Shown here: in pieces, positions 52,312-63,300 of the stretch
Layout: each line of letters begins with the position of its first letter
Position numbering within the stretch: position 1 is the stretch's first letter
NCBI GenBank assembly: GCA_001600695.1
Contig: BCKQ01000003.1
Coordinates: forward strand, 248,001-312,000
From: Ascoidea asiatica
Lineage: Eukaryota > Ascomycota > Saccharomycetes > Ascoideales > Ascoideaceae
Reading direction: 5' to 3'
Length of the DNA stretch: 64,000 nucleotides
Made by a program: the position numbers and the translations under genes
Notes under the pieces: generated by a model
Told to the model about the DNA's origin: nothing
The model's database searches: none
Seen by the model: the letters and a program-made list of their open reading frames with translations, nothing else

Positions 52312-53253
52312 ATGTCTTATAAATCCAATAATAATATCAATAATGAAAAGGTCTCTCAAATCTATAATGATTTACCACCTTTAATTCCACCTTCAGATTC
52401 AGATTTAGAATCAGAATCTGATTCTGATAATGATACTGATACTGATAATGATAATGATTTGGATTTAGATTATGATTCAGATAATGATTATAACTCAAAT
52501 TATAATCATGTAGACAATTATAATCATAATTATAACTATAATCATTCTTCAATTCCTAATTCTTATTCATATTCAAATTCAAATTCATATTCATATTCAT
52601 ATTCATATTCTAAGAATTATGGTTTAAAAAATCCATTTAGTGAAAATGATTCTGAAATTTTAAAATATAAACAAATTCAAAATAAAAATTTAATCAATAA
52701 TGTTATTATTAAAATTATAGTTAATAATTTAATTAATCAATATATTCAATCAAATAATAATGAAGAATCCAAAATTAAAAATGATTTAAATTATATTACT
52801 ATAAATTTAAAATCTTTTATTACTAATCTTTTAAAAAGATCAAAATTATCTTTAAAAGAATTAATAATTTCTTCAATAATCTTAAAAGATTTTTTAATTT
52901 TAAATATTAATTCCAATTATACTTCTTCTTATTCAACAATTAATATTGAACAAAATTTAATTCTTTTTAAAAAAATTATTATTTCTTCATTAATAATCTC
53001 AAATAGATTAAAAAATAATTATAATTATTATCATAATAATACTAATAACAATAACATTAACAGCAATGTAATTAATTATAAAATTTGGTCAAATATTACT
53101 GGTTTATCTTCTTTAGAAATTTCAACTTTAGATTTAATTAATAATAAATTTAATATTAAAATTAATCCAAATAAAAATTTATCTTTTGAATTTAATAAAT
53201 TAAAATTTAAATTAAATAATTTAGTTAAACAATTTATTATCACTGTTTCTTAA
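52312..53253 (+). CDS. PCL5: Pho85-type cyclin, Pcl5-like
   Basis: A 313-residue protein. The first 110 residues are acidic and Ser/Asn/Tyr-rich, including alternating Asp and Ser-Tyr runs. The cyclin box spans about residues 120-300. It has SFITNLLKRSKLSLKELIIS, corresponding to the FI..VLRRSRT.L.TL element of Pcl cyclins, then LFKKIIISSLIISNRL and YKIWSNITGLSSLEISTLDL, the ISGLS..EIN.LE element. Pcl cyclins activate the Pho85 kinase. Pcl5 directs Pho85 to phosphorylate Gcn4 for degradation. Two Gcn4 sites upstream support Pcl5 over other Pcls, but the divergence leaves Pcl1/2 or Clg1 relatives possible. Confidence 0.62.
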   Translation: MSYKSNNNINNEKVSQIYNDLPPLIPPSDSDLESESDSDNDTDTDNDNDLDLDYDSDNDYNSNYNHVDNYNHNYNYNHSSIPNSYSYSNSNSYSYSYSYSKNYGLKNPFSENDSEILKYKQIQNKNLINNVIIKIIVNNLINQYIQSNNNEESKIKNDLNYITINLKSFITNLLKRSKLSLKELIISSIILKDFLILNINSNYTSSYSTINIEQNLILFKKIIISSLIISNRLKNNYNYYHNNTNNNNINSNVINYKIWSNITGLSSLEISTLDLINNKFNIKINPNKNLSFEFNKLKFKLNNLVKQFIITVS

Positions 53254-53771
53254 TTTATATAACCTTACATTAAATATATAACTCTTCAATTCTTAAATTT
53301 CTTCAATTCTTTCAATTCTTTTCTTTTTCTTTTCTTATTCACTTATTCATTCATTAATTCATTCATTTATGTACTACATATTTCTCTATAGTTTTTGTTT
53401 TTGGTATTCTTCTGGACTTTTATATAATATCTTTTCAAATAAATATCTCTTTTTTTTATTTTAAATATTGTAATTATTCTAACAAATATTAAATTTCATT
53501 AAATCTAATGATAAAGTCACGTGTAAAATTATTTGCTAGTTCCTGTATTTACACCATTTATAAAATCCCGTGTAAATCGTGTCACCAATGAAATAGTCTT
53601 AAATTAATCTTATCCAATACTTAATATCTCTAAGTGTAATAAACAGTTGAGTATATACAAATTGAATAATAATAATAGTAATCTGTTTATTTATCAATAT
53701 AGATAACATAATTGTTATAAAGTTATTTAAAAAAGTTATAAATTTCAATTATTTAACAATTATTCTTAAAT
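53254..53771. other. Intergenic spacer
   Basis: AT-rich. AGTCACGTGTAAAAT at 53516-53530 includes an E-box CACGTG (53519-53524). Holds the promoter of the small spliced gene that follows. No gene seen. Confidence 0.65.
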
Positions 53772-54194
53772 ATGGTATGTTTTATTTATATTGATATTCA
53801 AATATATATATATATATATTCTTTAATTTTAAAATTAATTCAAACTAACAATTCAATTTATCTCTTTTATTTAGTCTGGTGGTCAATTTCCTTACCCAAA
53901 AGTATGTTACTACTCATTCATTTATTAATTAATCTATTTATTTTATAAATTTGAAAGATTATTTTCTAACTAAATCAAATCAATTTTTAATAGCATGTAT
54001 GGACACCTTCAGGTGGTTGGTGGTTTACACCAAAAAACTATAAAATGAATTCATTAATTATTGGTTCAGCTTCAATAATGTTATTATATAGTGCTGCAAC
54101 TTATTCAAATAATCATGAATTTGATCCAGCTTTAGAATATACTGAAGATGATATAAAATCTTGGTCAAAAGCTGCTGCTAAAGGTCTTAAATAA
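53772..54194 (+). CDS. 76-residue single-pass membrane protein, three exons
   Basis: Exons are 53772-53774 (only ATG), 53875-53901 and 53994-54194. Intron 1 (53775-53874) begins GTATGT, with branch ACTAAC and TTTAG. Intron 2 (53902-53993) begins GTATGT, with branch CTAAC and AATAG. The spliced product starts MSGGQFPYPKHVWTPSGGWW and continues FTPKNYKMN, then one membrane segment (about residues 30-46, SLIIGSASIMLLYSAATY) and a tail DPALEYTEDDIKSWSKAAAK. It looks like a small inner-mitochondrial-membrane subunit or accessory protein, with a Gly/Trp-rich motif that seems likely to be conserved. I cannot assign it to a named family. The splice signals and in-frame join make the gene itself convincing. 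Confidence 0.8.
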
Positions 54195-54888
54195 TTTAAA
54201 ATTAAAAAAAAAATTTAAAAATTCAGTTTTATTTTATATTCACTAATAAATAAAAAAAAAATTTATGAATATCAAATTTATACATTATATTCATTAAAAA
54301 AAAATTGAAAGTATCTTATAATCTAACATTTCATATCTTGATTAACTTTCTTTTTTAAAAAAATCAAAATCATCGAATTTAATAAAATATAAGCTTTACC
54401 GTAATAAAAATTTTATGTTTCCTTTCATATTATTTAAAAGTTTTTGACTATAATTAAATCAAAGAGATTAGAATAGCTTATTCGAAATAAGAGATCCATC
54501 AGAATAGAAGTAATATAAATTTTCTCAATTAACGTCTTTTTGAAATATTAAAATAATAAAAAAAACTAATAAATTTATAATGGATAAATATTGAAGGTTT
54601 CAATGTACCCTTTGACCTAATTTTTATTGTCATCAAACTTTTCTATTTTGGATAATTATCCAATAGAAGAATATATTGTTTCCAAGTCTAGTTGAGAATT
54701 TAAAAACAGTTAAAAACTTGCCTTTTGATTTAAAGCATTACTTAAAATCACCACTTTTCAAATAAAAAAAATTAGCACATACATTGAGAAATGAAATATC
54801 TTTTTGGTGTATCCTATATTAATCAGAATTTCAAAAAAAGTTAGTGAAGTCTAAAAATCTCTGTTAACTTTTCTTGGAAAAAGTAGCT

Positions 54889-55105
54889 TTACAAACAATT
54901 AGAAAACGACTTGAAATGGATTATTCTTTTCTTTAATAACTCACAATGTTTTCGCATCTGACTATCAAAATATTTCCTTAACTGCTTTTCCAAGCCTGAA
55001 AAGTTTATCATCAGCATCATATCCTTTTTTCAAATGCAATATATGAGGAACTTTGACTTGGCCCATGATTTGATACTGCAATAAAGCTTCAAGCTTTTGT
55101 GACCA
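54889..55105 (-). pseudogene. Decayed coding-like fragment, unknown
   Basis: From 55105 the minus strand reads WSQKLEALLQYQIMGQV and on through GYDADDKLFRLGKAVKEIF to a stop. After one frameshift it continues DSQMRKHCELLKKRIIHFK to another stop. The sequence has balanced amino acid composition, unlike random AT-rich DNA, and codons richer in C and G than intact genes here. It may be an old gene or transposon remnant. No family was recognised. Confidence 0.3.
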
Positions 55106-55153
55106 CTTTTAATTGATTCTAGAAAATAAGGTTTAGGTTCATCGGTGACTGCC

Positions 55154-55181
55154 GAAATTTCTAGAATTTTCCGGAATATTC
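55154..55181. promoter_or_regulatory. Six-unit perfect heat shock element
   Basis: GAA at 55154, TTC at 55159, GAA at 55164, TTC at 55169, GAA at 55174 and TTC at 55179: six consecutive inverted nGAAn units at exact 5-bp spacing. Three units bind one Hsf1 trimer, so two trimers could bind. It lies 454 bp upstream of the Hsp20 start. Confidence 0.88.
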
Positions 55182-55634
55182 TCGACTTTTCCACGGTTCT
55201 CACAAAATAAGGATATTTGCTTCTTTGTCTGAAGTTCTTTGTTTTATTTGATTTAAACTAAAATGAAAATATTCTCATTGGAAATCAATGAGTTTAATTG
55301 CAAAGAAAAATAGAATATACTAGAAAATCTTAGAACCAATTCGAATAGATCAGTAGGATTTATTAGCCAATTTAATCAAAACTGTATTAAATCGAAAATT
55401 AATTGAAATACTTTTCTATTGTCTTTCATATATTTATCTATTCATTGGAAATAATATAAATATTGAAGATGTTTTCCAAGATTTCATTTTTTTTTTTATA
55501 TTTTTGATTTCTCCATCAATTAATTAATTTAAAATCTATTAATCATATTATCAATTAAATTATCAAACATATTATTATTACAACTAATTCATATTTAACT
55601 TTTATTTATAAAACTTTTAAATCAAAAATTAACA

Positions 55635-56207
55635 ATGTCTGCTTTTTTCTACTCTCCATTTTGGGAATTTGTTGATGCTATTGATGAAAATTTAAATCAA
55701 ATTCAACGTGCTCTTCCAAAAAAAGAAAATTTAAAAGAAAAAGAAAATAAAAAAATTACAAATAATGAAAATAAACAAGTTACAAAAACTAAAAGAAATG
55801 AACCAAGATCTTTAATGTCTAATTTCTTCAATGATACTAATGATTGGAATTTAAATTTTTCAAATATTATTCCTCCAGTTGATTTAGTTAACAATGAAAA
55901 AGATTATGAATTACATGTTTCAATTCCAGGTGCTGAAAAAGATAAAATTAATATTGATTTTAATAGAGAAAATAATTCAATTACAGTTTCTGGTAAAATT
56001 GAAGAACATAAAGAAGAAACTAAAGGTAATTTCAAATATCAAGAAAGATCAACTGGATCATTTTCAAGAACTGTTGCTTTACCAAAGGATGAAAAATTAG
56101 ATGAAGAACATATTGTTGCTAATTATACTGATGGTGTTTTAGTTCTTTCAATTCCTAAATTAGGTAGAAAAGAAAGTGAAAATATTCGTCGTATTACTAT
56201 TTCATAA
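55635..56207 (+). CDS. Small heat shock protein (Hsp20/alpha-crystallin family)
   Basis: A 190-residue chaperone. The N-terminal arm (residues 1-75) begins MSAFFYSPFWEFVDAID and is followed by a Lys/Glu/Asn-rich stretch. The alpha-crystallin domain is at about residues 78-180: PPVDLVNNEKDYELHVSIPG, INIDFNRENNSITVSGK, RSTGSFSRTVALP and ANYTDGVLVLSIPK. The C-terminal ITI is the I-x-I motif that docks into neighbouring subunits. Such proteins form oligomers that hold unfolding proteins without ATP. The family in yeasts includes Hsp26 and Hsp31-type forms; this one is nearest the Hsp26 or Hsp16 style. A strong heat shock element lies upstream, so Hsf1 control is likely. Confidence 0.93.
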   Translation: MSAFFYSPFWEFVDAIDENLNQIQRALPKKENLKEKENKKITNNENKQVTKTKRNEPRSLMSNFFNDTNDWNLNFSNIIPPVDLVNNEKDYELHVSIPGAEKDKINIDFNRENNSITVSGKIEEHKEETKGNFKYQERSTGSFSRTVALPKDEKLDEEHIVANYTDGVLVLSIPKLGRKESENIRRITIS

Positions 56208-56984
56208 CTATGAATAACAAAAACAGTTTATCTATTTTTGAAATTTTTGTTTCAATGTTTTTTGATTTTTCTTCTAAATTTTTAGTCATTTCATTTTTTT
56301 TTATCTTTGTTTAGTTATAATTTTTTTCAAATAAATATTTATATTTCTCTTTAAAATTTCAATTTTTCTCATAAGATGATTCGAAAACACTGTAAAAATA
56401 ATATAAAAGTAATTATACGAATGAAATAAATATGTGAGTAAGTTCCAAGGATATGCATTATATCTATTAATGTTAATGTTAATGTTAATATTAGAGAATA
56501 AAAAAAAATAAAGCGAAAAAATTTGAAAATGATTTAGAAAATAAAACTAAAATTAAATAGAAAAATGATGTCTTTTAAAGAAAGAAAAAAAAAAAAAGAA
56601 AAACAATTGGTGAATAAAAATTTTAAAAATTTTCTTTGGAAAAAAGCCACTTTAAAAGTAACAGTTGAATTTAACAAGAATATATGATTATACTGGATAT
56701 AACACAACAAATGTTAAAAGTATGTGTCTAATGATTAAGTTAGTGAGAAAAGTATGGAGATAATGAAATACAATAGCTAAAGTAATAAGAAAAATGGATA
56801 GAGATTAAAGCAATCGATAAATCTTTTTGAAATTCTTGGTTGTGTGGAAATTTTTTCCATTTATTTATTTTTATTTTGAATAAATAAAATTTTGATTCTA
56901 ATTTACAATACTTTCTATAATTAGAGAGAATAAAATAATAATGGTATAATGGTGAACATTGAAATTGATATTGATATTGAAATA
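56208..56984. other. Convergent spacer between Hsp20 and KRE9
   Basis: AT-rich, with GTTAAT repeats at 56467-56490 and purine runs. Holds both 3' ends. No gene seen. Confidence 0.7.
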
Positions 56985-57845
56985 TTAGTCTAAATCATCT
57001 AACCATCTTTTACGTAAAGTATTAATATTCATTTTTGTTGGACTAACAATTTTTGATTCAGCACTATACCAACCACCATTTTCACTTGGTTGAGGTGCAG
57101 CACTTGCCATATTAACATAAGAAGTTCTTGAATAAGACCAACCTGGAGTTATAGTTGAATAAACGATTGGAGAAGCACGAATTGTACTATAATAGGATAC
57201 AGCAGAAGTTGCAAATCTTCTTGACCAAGTAGTTACAGTTACAGTAGTACCGGGTTGAGTTTGCATTGGAGCATATCTTGTTTTACCAGTTTGTAAAGTG
57301 TAAGTTACAGAAAATGAAGCAGAATTTATAGAATCAGTTGTTTCAGTAGTAGTTGTAGAATCTGTACCAGTATTTTGTATAGAATATTGAGCCGTTGGTG
57401 GATCATCGGATAATGAACCAGAAGGTTCAGTGGTTCCAGACATTCCAGAAAGTTTAAATCTTTTTGAATAATGGATTGTATAACCAGTTGAAAAAGTTGC
57501 ATAAACTTGAAAAAAATAAACACCATCATCACCTTCACTTTCCTTAATTTTTGCAGTATATGAATTACTTGTAATATCAGAAGAAGATACTTCATCACCA
57601 ATAATATCTACTGCAGTTATATTAGAATTCGAACCTGTACATAAAGTAAATGTATAAGTTTCTGCATCAGTTACTTTTGGAGAAGAACCAGAATCTACCC
57701 AACTAATTACTACACTAGCATAACCACTAGAAACTTTGAAAGTCTGATCAGCTAAAGGTTTTGAAATAGAAACATCACATAAAACAGTTGAAATATTCAA
57801 TAGAAGAATTATCACAAATGTATAAAAATAATTTAGCACTATCAT
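56985..57845 (-). CDS. KRE9: Kre9/Knh1 beta-1,6-glucan synthesis protein
   Basis: I start at the ATG at 57845. The open frame extends 33 bases further upstream but begins only with TTG, and the shorter form gives a clean signal peptide (MIVLNYFYTFVIILLLNIST, cleaved near VLC-DVS). The mature protein has an N-terminal Ig-like module, then a Ser/Thr-rich linker (about residues 150-180), then the Kre9/Knh1 C-terminal domain: LQTGKTRYAPMQTQPG, WSRRFATSAVSYYSTIR and SPIVYSTITPGWSYSR. The C-terminus is Lys/Arg-rich. There is no GPI signal. Kre9 is an O-glycosylated secreted protein needed for beta-1,6-glucan in the cell wall. Confidence 0.93.
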   Translation of the reverse strand: MIVLNYFYTFVIILLLNISTVLCDVSISKPLADQTFKVSSGYASVVISWVDSGSSPKVTDAETYTFTLCTGSNSNITAVDIIGDEVSSSDITSNSYTAKIKESEGDDGVYFFQVYATFSTGYTIHYSKRFKLSGMSGTTEPSGSLSDDPPTAQYSIQNTGTDSTTTTETTDSINSASFSVTYTLQTGKTRYAPMQTQPGTTVTVTTWSRRFATSAVSYYSTIRASPIVYSTITPGWSYSRTSYVNMASAAPQPSENGGWYSAESKIVSPTKMNINTLRKRWLDDLD

Positions 57846-58836
57846 TTCTTTATGAATATATTGAAACCTATGAAACAATAGAAATAATGTTTAGTCAAAT
57901 CTTCCCTCAAGATTTTGATAAATTTTATTAAAGAATTTGTTTGATATTATATTTTATTTATGAATATTTTTTGTGATAATGATTATATAAAATTTTCTTT
58001 CACGGATCTTTGAGCAAGGACAGACTAATATATTGTTATATTGATAAAACAATATCTTTTTTCATTAATTAAAGAATATCAATAATAATGCTGTAATAAT
58101 TGAAAATAACAAAGGTAGTTTACTTTTACAAATTCTCTCCAACAGACTCCAATAAAATTAAATAATAATATTCTTTTTGTTTTGAATAAAGCCAAATGTC
58201 ATTCCAATCTTCGAAGAATAATCGTCATAACTAGGAATATCAAAATATATATTGTATATGGAGGGGTATTTGCAAGTAATAAATAATTATCTTGGTATTT
58301 TATGTGCTTATACCACTTTTCACAGGTGTCTTTTTCTCTTGAAAAGTGGATTTGAACGAAGCCTTTTGAGCTTGAGCTTAAGCCTTCAAAGCTGCAAGAG
58401 CATTTAAAAATTTGCAGCGCAATGTTTTTGGTATGAGAGAACTTTAGCGTGCTTCAAAAAAAAGTGCGCATTTATTGATTTTAATTATGCGTAATTGGAT
58501 CCACTCCAATGGATTTTATAAAGCTGTACTCATACGTATACTTGACGTAAAGAATGCTTTACTACACATTAAGCATATAGTCACCTGACTGAAGCTGTAT
58601 TTGAATATCCTGAGATTTCATTGGCGAGAAGCAAAAAGGTAATGGAGACTGTAAATATGAGGATTTGGATTGTTCAAGCTTTCTCTCTGAAGATTCTGGT
58701 GAATTAGCTGCTCATGAAAACAAACTCTGACATTCATTTCATTATTTTTATTATTTCCATTATCACTATCTAATTGAAGTATATAAATCTTCAGATTTCT
58801 TCAAATTCACCTCAAAAATTATATACTATATTCCAA
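57846..58836. other. Divergent KRE9/NDUFA2 promoter region
   Basis: One kilobase between two start codons. The centre (58310-58560) is slightly GC-richer with repeated AAGCCTT/GAGCTT words near 58360-58395. No coding sequence seen. Confidence 0.65.
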
Positions 58837-59222
58837 ATGCTTTCGAAATTAGTTTTTTCAAATTCTGTTAAAGAATTAAGATTCCATTTTTGCCAGACTG
58901 GTGAAGCTTCATTGCCAATAAAGTATGTAAATTTGATTTAATCAAATCCAAAGCAATCTTATTCAATTCAATTCAATTTCAAAGTTTCATAATCAATTTA
59001 CTAACTTTTTATCTTTTCTTTACTTTATTTAGACAATTTTTAACAAAAGAATATTCTTCAATAAAAAAAAGTAATCCAAGTTTACCAATATTGATTAGAG
59101 AAGCTAATGGAATTAAACCAACATTATATGCTAGATTTGATTATGGTAGAGAATCAAAATTTCCATTAAATGGTCAAAGTATATCCGAAATACAAACTCT
59201 ATTAAAAACTTTAACAAAATAA
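58837..59222 (+). CDS. NDUFA2: NADH:ubiquinone oxidoreductase subunit B8 (NDUFA2), two exons
   Basis: Exon 1 is 58837-58922 and exon 2 is 59033-59222. The intron (58923-59032) has GTATGT, branch TACTAAC and TTTAG. The 91-residue product fits the family length. It contains VKELRFHFCQTGEASLPI, FLTKEYSSIKKSNPSLPILIREANG and ARFDYGRESKFPLNGQSISEI, the thioredoxin-like fold of complex I subunit B8/NDUFA2. Only the first cysteine of the usual pair is visible. Its presence implies a proton-pumping complex I, absent from Saccharomyces and some other yeasts. The gene is convergent with COX20. Confidence 0.92.
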
Positions 59223-59443
59223 ATAAGTAATATAATCATTCATTATCAATTATTTTTTAACTTCAAGTGAAACTAAGTATATTCTAAACTTTTTGATATA
59301 AATCATTTAATATTTAAAATCATTATTTACAAGCTTTATATTACAATATATATATATATCTTTTTATATCATCATTTTTTTACCTAAAGTTGAATAAACA
59401 TTAAACATTCCATAGTAAATTCCATTTTTCATTTTTTCTTTCA

Positions 59444-59986
59444 TTAATTAGACTTATCACTTCGACTTTTCCAAATATCTGGCTTTTCTTTATCTATTTT
59501 ATTCATCATTGGCTTTTCTTTTTTATCAATAACTTCTTTAGCTAATTTTGCATGTTCTAAATCTCTTTTTCTTTGTGATCTACATTGTTCCCATCCAATT
59601 GTTGATCCTAATAATCCACATCCAAATCCCCAATTTGCAGCTTTTGATGGATTTTTTGAAAATAATAGAATTACAGTTGTAACAACTCCAATGGATGAAA
59701 ATCCCAAAATTCCTGCATCTCGAAAACATGGCATTTGAACTAATTTTGAAAATTTAAAATCTTCAATTTTAACTTTTTGAAATGCTAAATTCATTTCTTC
59801 TGGTTTTTGAAATTTTGGTAAAGGTTTACCATCTTTATCCAACGGTATATTACCTTTACCATCTGGATTAAATCTTGGTTCTAAATCATCCAAAAGAACT
59901 TCTTTATTAGTATTTATTTCATTATTATTTATAGATATTTCATCATCTTTTTTATTTTTTGAAAAACTTGGCCAATACCATGCCAT
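59444..59986 (-). CDS. COX20: Cytochrome c oxidase assembly protein Cox20
   Basis: A 180-residue protein. The N-terminal 75 residues are hydrophilic. The conserved core is FSKLVQMPCFRDAGILGFSS, followed by two membrane segments (about residues 92-110 and 116-133) joined by KNPSKAANWGFG and closed by EQCRSQRKRDLEHAK. This is the Cox20/FAM36A family, an inner-membrane chaperone that holds newly made Cox2 for maturation and copper insertion. The Lys-rich C-terminal tail lies in the same compartment as the N-terminus. It lies downstream of RAD1 on the same strand. Confidence 0.93.
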   Translation of the reverse strand: MAWYWPSFSKNKKDDEISINNNEINTNKEVLLDDLEPRFNPDGKGNIPLDKDGKPLPKFQKPEEMNLAFQKVKIEDFKFSKLVQMPCFRDAGILGFSSIGVVTTVILLFSKNPSKAANWGFGCGLLGSTIGWEQCRSQRKRDLEHAKLAKEVIDKKEKPMMNKIDKEKPDIWKSRSDKSN

Positions 59987-60387
59987 TTTGTTTTAGATTT
60001 ATATCGGAGTATTAATACAGTATATAAAAACTTGAGAAAAAAATATTCCTTTTTATTTAATATTCTGATAATCCATGTATCTAAAACTTTTCAATATTTT
60101 AAATTCAAATAATCTAATCATTCAATAATTTATGAAATTGGTTTATCATTATGATCTTGATATTCTTTATCTGTTTCTACTGTGGTTTATTCACTTACCA
60201 TTTTTGCTTTCTCACCGCTAAAAAGCTTCAAAATTTAATCGAATCATTCCTAACCCCGGGTTACACCTCATTAACCTTATTTATTTCAACAGCTATTATC
60301 GCTACAGTATACAGTATATAAATAATTAAAGACCATATTGTTTATTCACATATTGTACATTTTATTAAATTAAAAAATAACTTCAAA
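59987..60387. other. Spacer between RAD1 and COX20
   Basis: On the minus strand, 60140-60215 reads as a short frame ending DKEYQDHNDKPIS, broken by one TAA. A GTAAGT follows an ATG there (60196-60204), but no workable exon pair was found. The short CCCGGG at 60255-60260 is the only GC-rich point. Confidence 0.55.
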
Positions 60388-63300
60388 TTAAATCTCTATA
60401 TCTTGATTGATAAACTTATAAACTAAATTTCCTGCTTCATTTCCAATAATTGAAGCTAGATCCTTTTCACTCATTGAAACTAATTCTTGTATATTTTTAA
60501 CTTTTTTAATTATCAACTTATAATTTACATTTGTAATTCCAGGAATATTTTTTAAAAAATCAATTGCTCCATCATTAAATTGAATGGAATTTATATTATT
60601 AATTTTCGCATTGTTTGATTGAAATAGTTCTTGTTTTAATAATGGATCAAATCCTGCATCAATTGCATAATCAATATTTGGTTCTTCTTCTTTTGACATT
60701 AAATCCATAAAAATTGATGAAGTTTTTTGTGCAGATGGTGACCAAATAATCTTAAGTTTTGGAAATGAAAGCAATAACATTGAAAGTTTAACTTGAATTT
60801 CATTTATAGTTTTTTTACTAACAATTGAATTTGAATTTTGTCCCCCATATCTAAGTCTTGAATAATAATCACTGAATGGTTCCATTGAAAAACTTTGAGT
60901 TTCAGAAAATTCAATTAATAAAACTGATAATTCATAATATCTGAACATATGTTCACATTGTGTATATAGTCTTCCACTTGCTAAAGATTGAGTTAAATCT
61001 GGAATAGATTTTCTTTCAACACATATTCTTGGTGATAAAATATAATCACCAACAGTTATTTGACATGGAATGATTTTTATTCCTTGTCTAAATAACATAT
61101 TTGGTAAAGCTGATCTGAATTCTCTCATATCCACAATTATCGATAATTCTTTTTTAGCAGATTCCATATTCATACCACCTGCAATTCTTGAATTTATTAT
61201 AGATGTTTGTTTAATATTTGATTTACTATAATCATCCTCATCTAAAAATTCTTTAGCTGATGATGCTTTTTCTTTTATTAATTGCATAAATGCTTCTTTT
61301 TCTTTTTTAATTCTAGTTAAATGTCTTTGTTCTTCAGTAGAATTTGAATAATACATTAAATACATAGAAACAGGATTTGTAGATTTATAAATTGCTTGAT
61401 GAATTTCTAATTTTCGAAAAAAGGATAAATTAGGTTCATACATAATAACTTCAGAAGGTAAAATTTCTTGTAAAAAATTCGAATCTGTTGAATCATTGAA
61501 ACATTGAACCAATATTTGATTTCCTCTTTCAATATACTCAAAATCTAATTTTTTATCTTTTTCTTTTTCTATTTCTGTTTTTATTTTATTATTATTGAAA
61601 TTTTTTTCCGATTTGGTTTCTTTAACAAACTGAATATCATCTGTTATATCTTTCGAATCTAAATTTAAAGGTTTAAGATTATTAATTTCATCTAAAAGTT
61701 CTAAATTACCATTTTCGCCCTCTTCTTTATTAGGATCATTTATTTGTGTCAATAATTGAGAAATATATTGACTATTTATTGAATCTGAACTTGAATCAGA
61801 TTCATAATCAGAATCGGAGTTATCAGTTTCTCTGTTTTTTATTTGAGTTTGAATATTATTAACTATATCAGAATTGAAATCATCACGAAGAGCAGACATT
61901 CCAGTTTCATCAGAAGCTGTATGTAATCTTGATACTTGAGCTACATAACTTCCACCTCTAGTTCTTCTTCTTTTACTAATTGGTTGAGCATATTTGTTAA
62001 AAGTTTTAGAAACTTCTGATGGTCTAAATTGATTTTTGTCATTTGAATCCTCTTTTATTTTATTAAATTCATCAATAGATTCTTTCTCAGCAATTTCAGC
62101 TTCTTTAATTTTTTCATTAAGTTTTGTTGATAATTCAAGTCCACCATTTTCTTGCCAAGAGTTAAAGGCTTGAAATTTATTAAGTAATAATTTTCTAGCA
62201 GAAAATATAAAAGAGGATTCTTTTCCATCATGTTCATGAGTTTTAACTTTTTTCAGATTTGCTAAAAATAATTTCACTTGACGTGATACTCTTTTTGAAC
62301 ACATTATTAATATTGGACCACGATTTCTGATACTTTCTTTTGAAAGAGTTCTTTCATATAATATATCATCAATTATCATTGCTAAGTGTTCCCATTTAGG
62401 TAATTCTTCTAAAATATATGATTTTGGTTTAGGATTTTCATTAGATTTTGAAAATGGATCATTAATAATTTCAAATACTCTTTTTCTTGAGAAACTATCA
62501 ATAGTAGTTGCTTCAGGTAAAGATAACCATGGAGAACCATTATAAGTTGCAGAATTTGAACCAATTTTTGGTTTATCTTCATTAAGTATAGTTTTAAATT
62601 TTGAATAAAAATCAATACAATCATCATTAATTAAAGATTCAAGTAAATCCTTTAAAACAGTTAAATCTTGAATCATTCTTTTTGTTGTCCAAGTTATTCT
62701 ATGCCAATTTGTATCAAAGATTCCATGTAATCTAGATAAAAAAAAATCATCTAAGAATAAAGAAATTCTATCTTGTTTTAAAGAAACAGCAGATTTAACA
62801 TTTTCAATTTCTTGTTCATTAAATAAATCACTATCAGCGGTTAAATCAGGATTATGTCTTTTAATTTCATTAACACAAGCTTCAATACAAGTTAAAATTG
62901 CCATTTGAATTTGTTTCATTGAATTTGTCATATCAATTTTAAATTCAATTATATAACCAAATTTTGATTGATTATTTTTTTTTTTTAACATATTTAAAGA
63001 TTTTGAAATTTCAACATGAAATCTTGGCCATAAAAAACATTTTTTTAATTTCATATTTTTTAACATTTTATTTAAAGGATTTAAAATATTACCAATACCA
63101 TCATATTTTCCACTATTTAATAATTTTCTTGGATTATCAGATAAACATTTTAAAAAACCCCATTTATTTTTTGAACGATATAAATTAATGATAAAAGATT
63201 CATTTGAAGATTCAGTTATTTTTTCAGGATGTAAAAAAATTAAACCAGTAATAATATCTGGATCAACAATTTCAGATATTAAATCAACAATTAAAGCTCT

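Larger units (their letters stand above)
54195..55634. other. Intergenic region upstream of the Hsp20 gene, 1.4 kb
   Basis: AT-rich, containing a decayed coding-like segment (54889-55105, minus strand) and, immediately beyond, a near-ideal heat shock element at 55154-55181. The remaining 450 bp to the Hsp20 start is promoter-like. Confidence 0.65.

Noticed and set aside
60140-60215. Possible small spliced gene between RAD1 and COX20
   Set aside because: GTAAGT after an ATG and a frame ending HNDKPIS were tempting, but an in-frame TAA and the lack of a usable 3' splice site at a workable distance left no coherent model.
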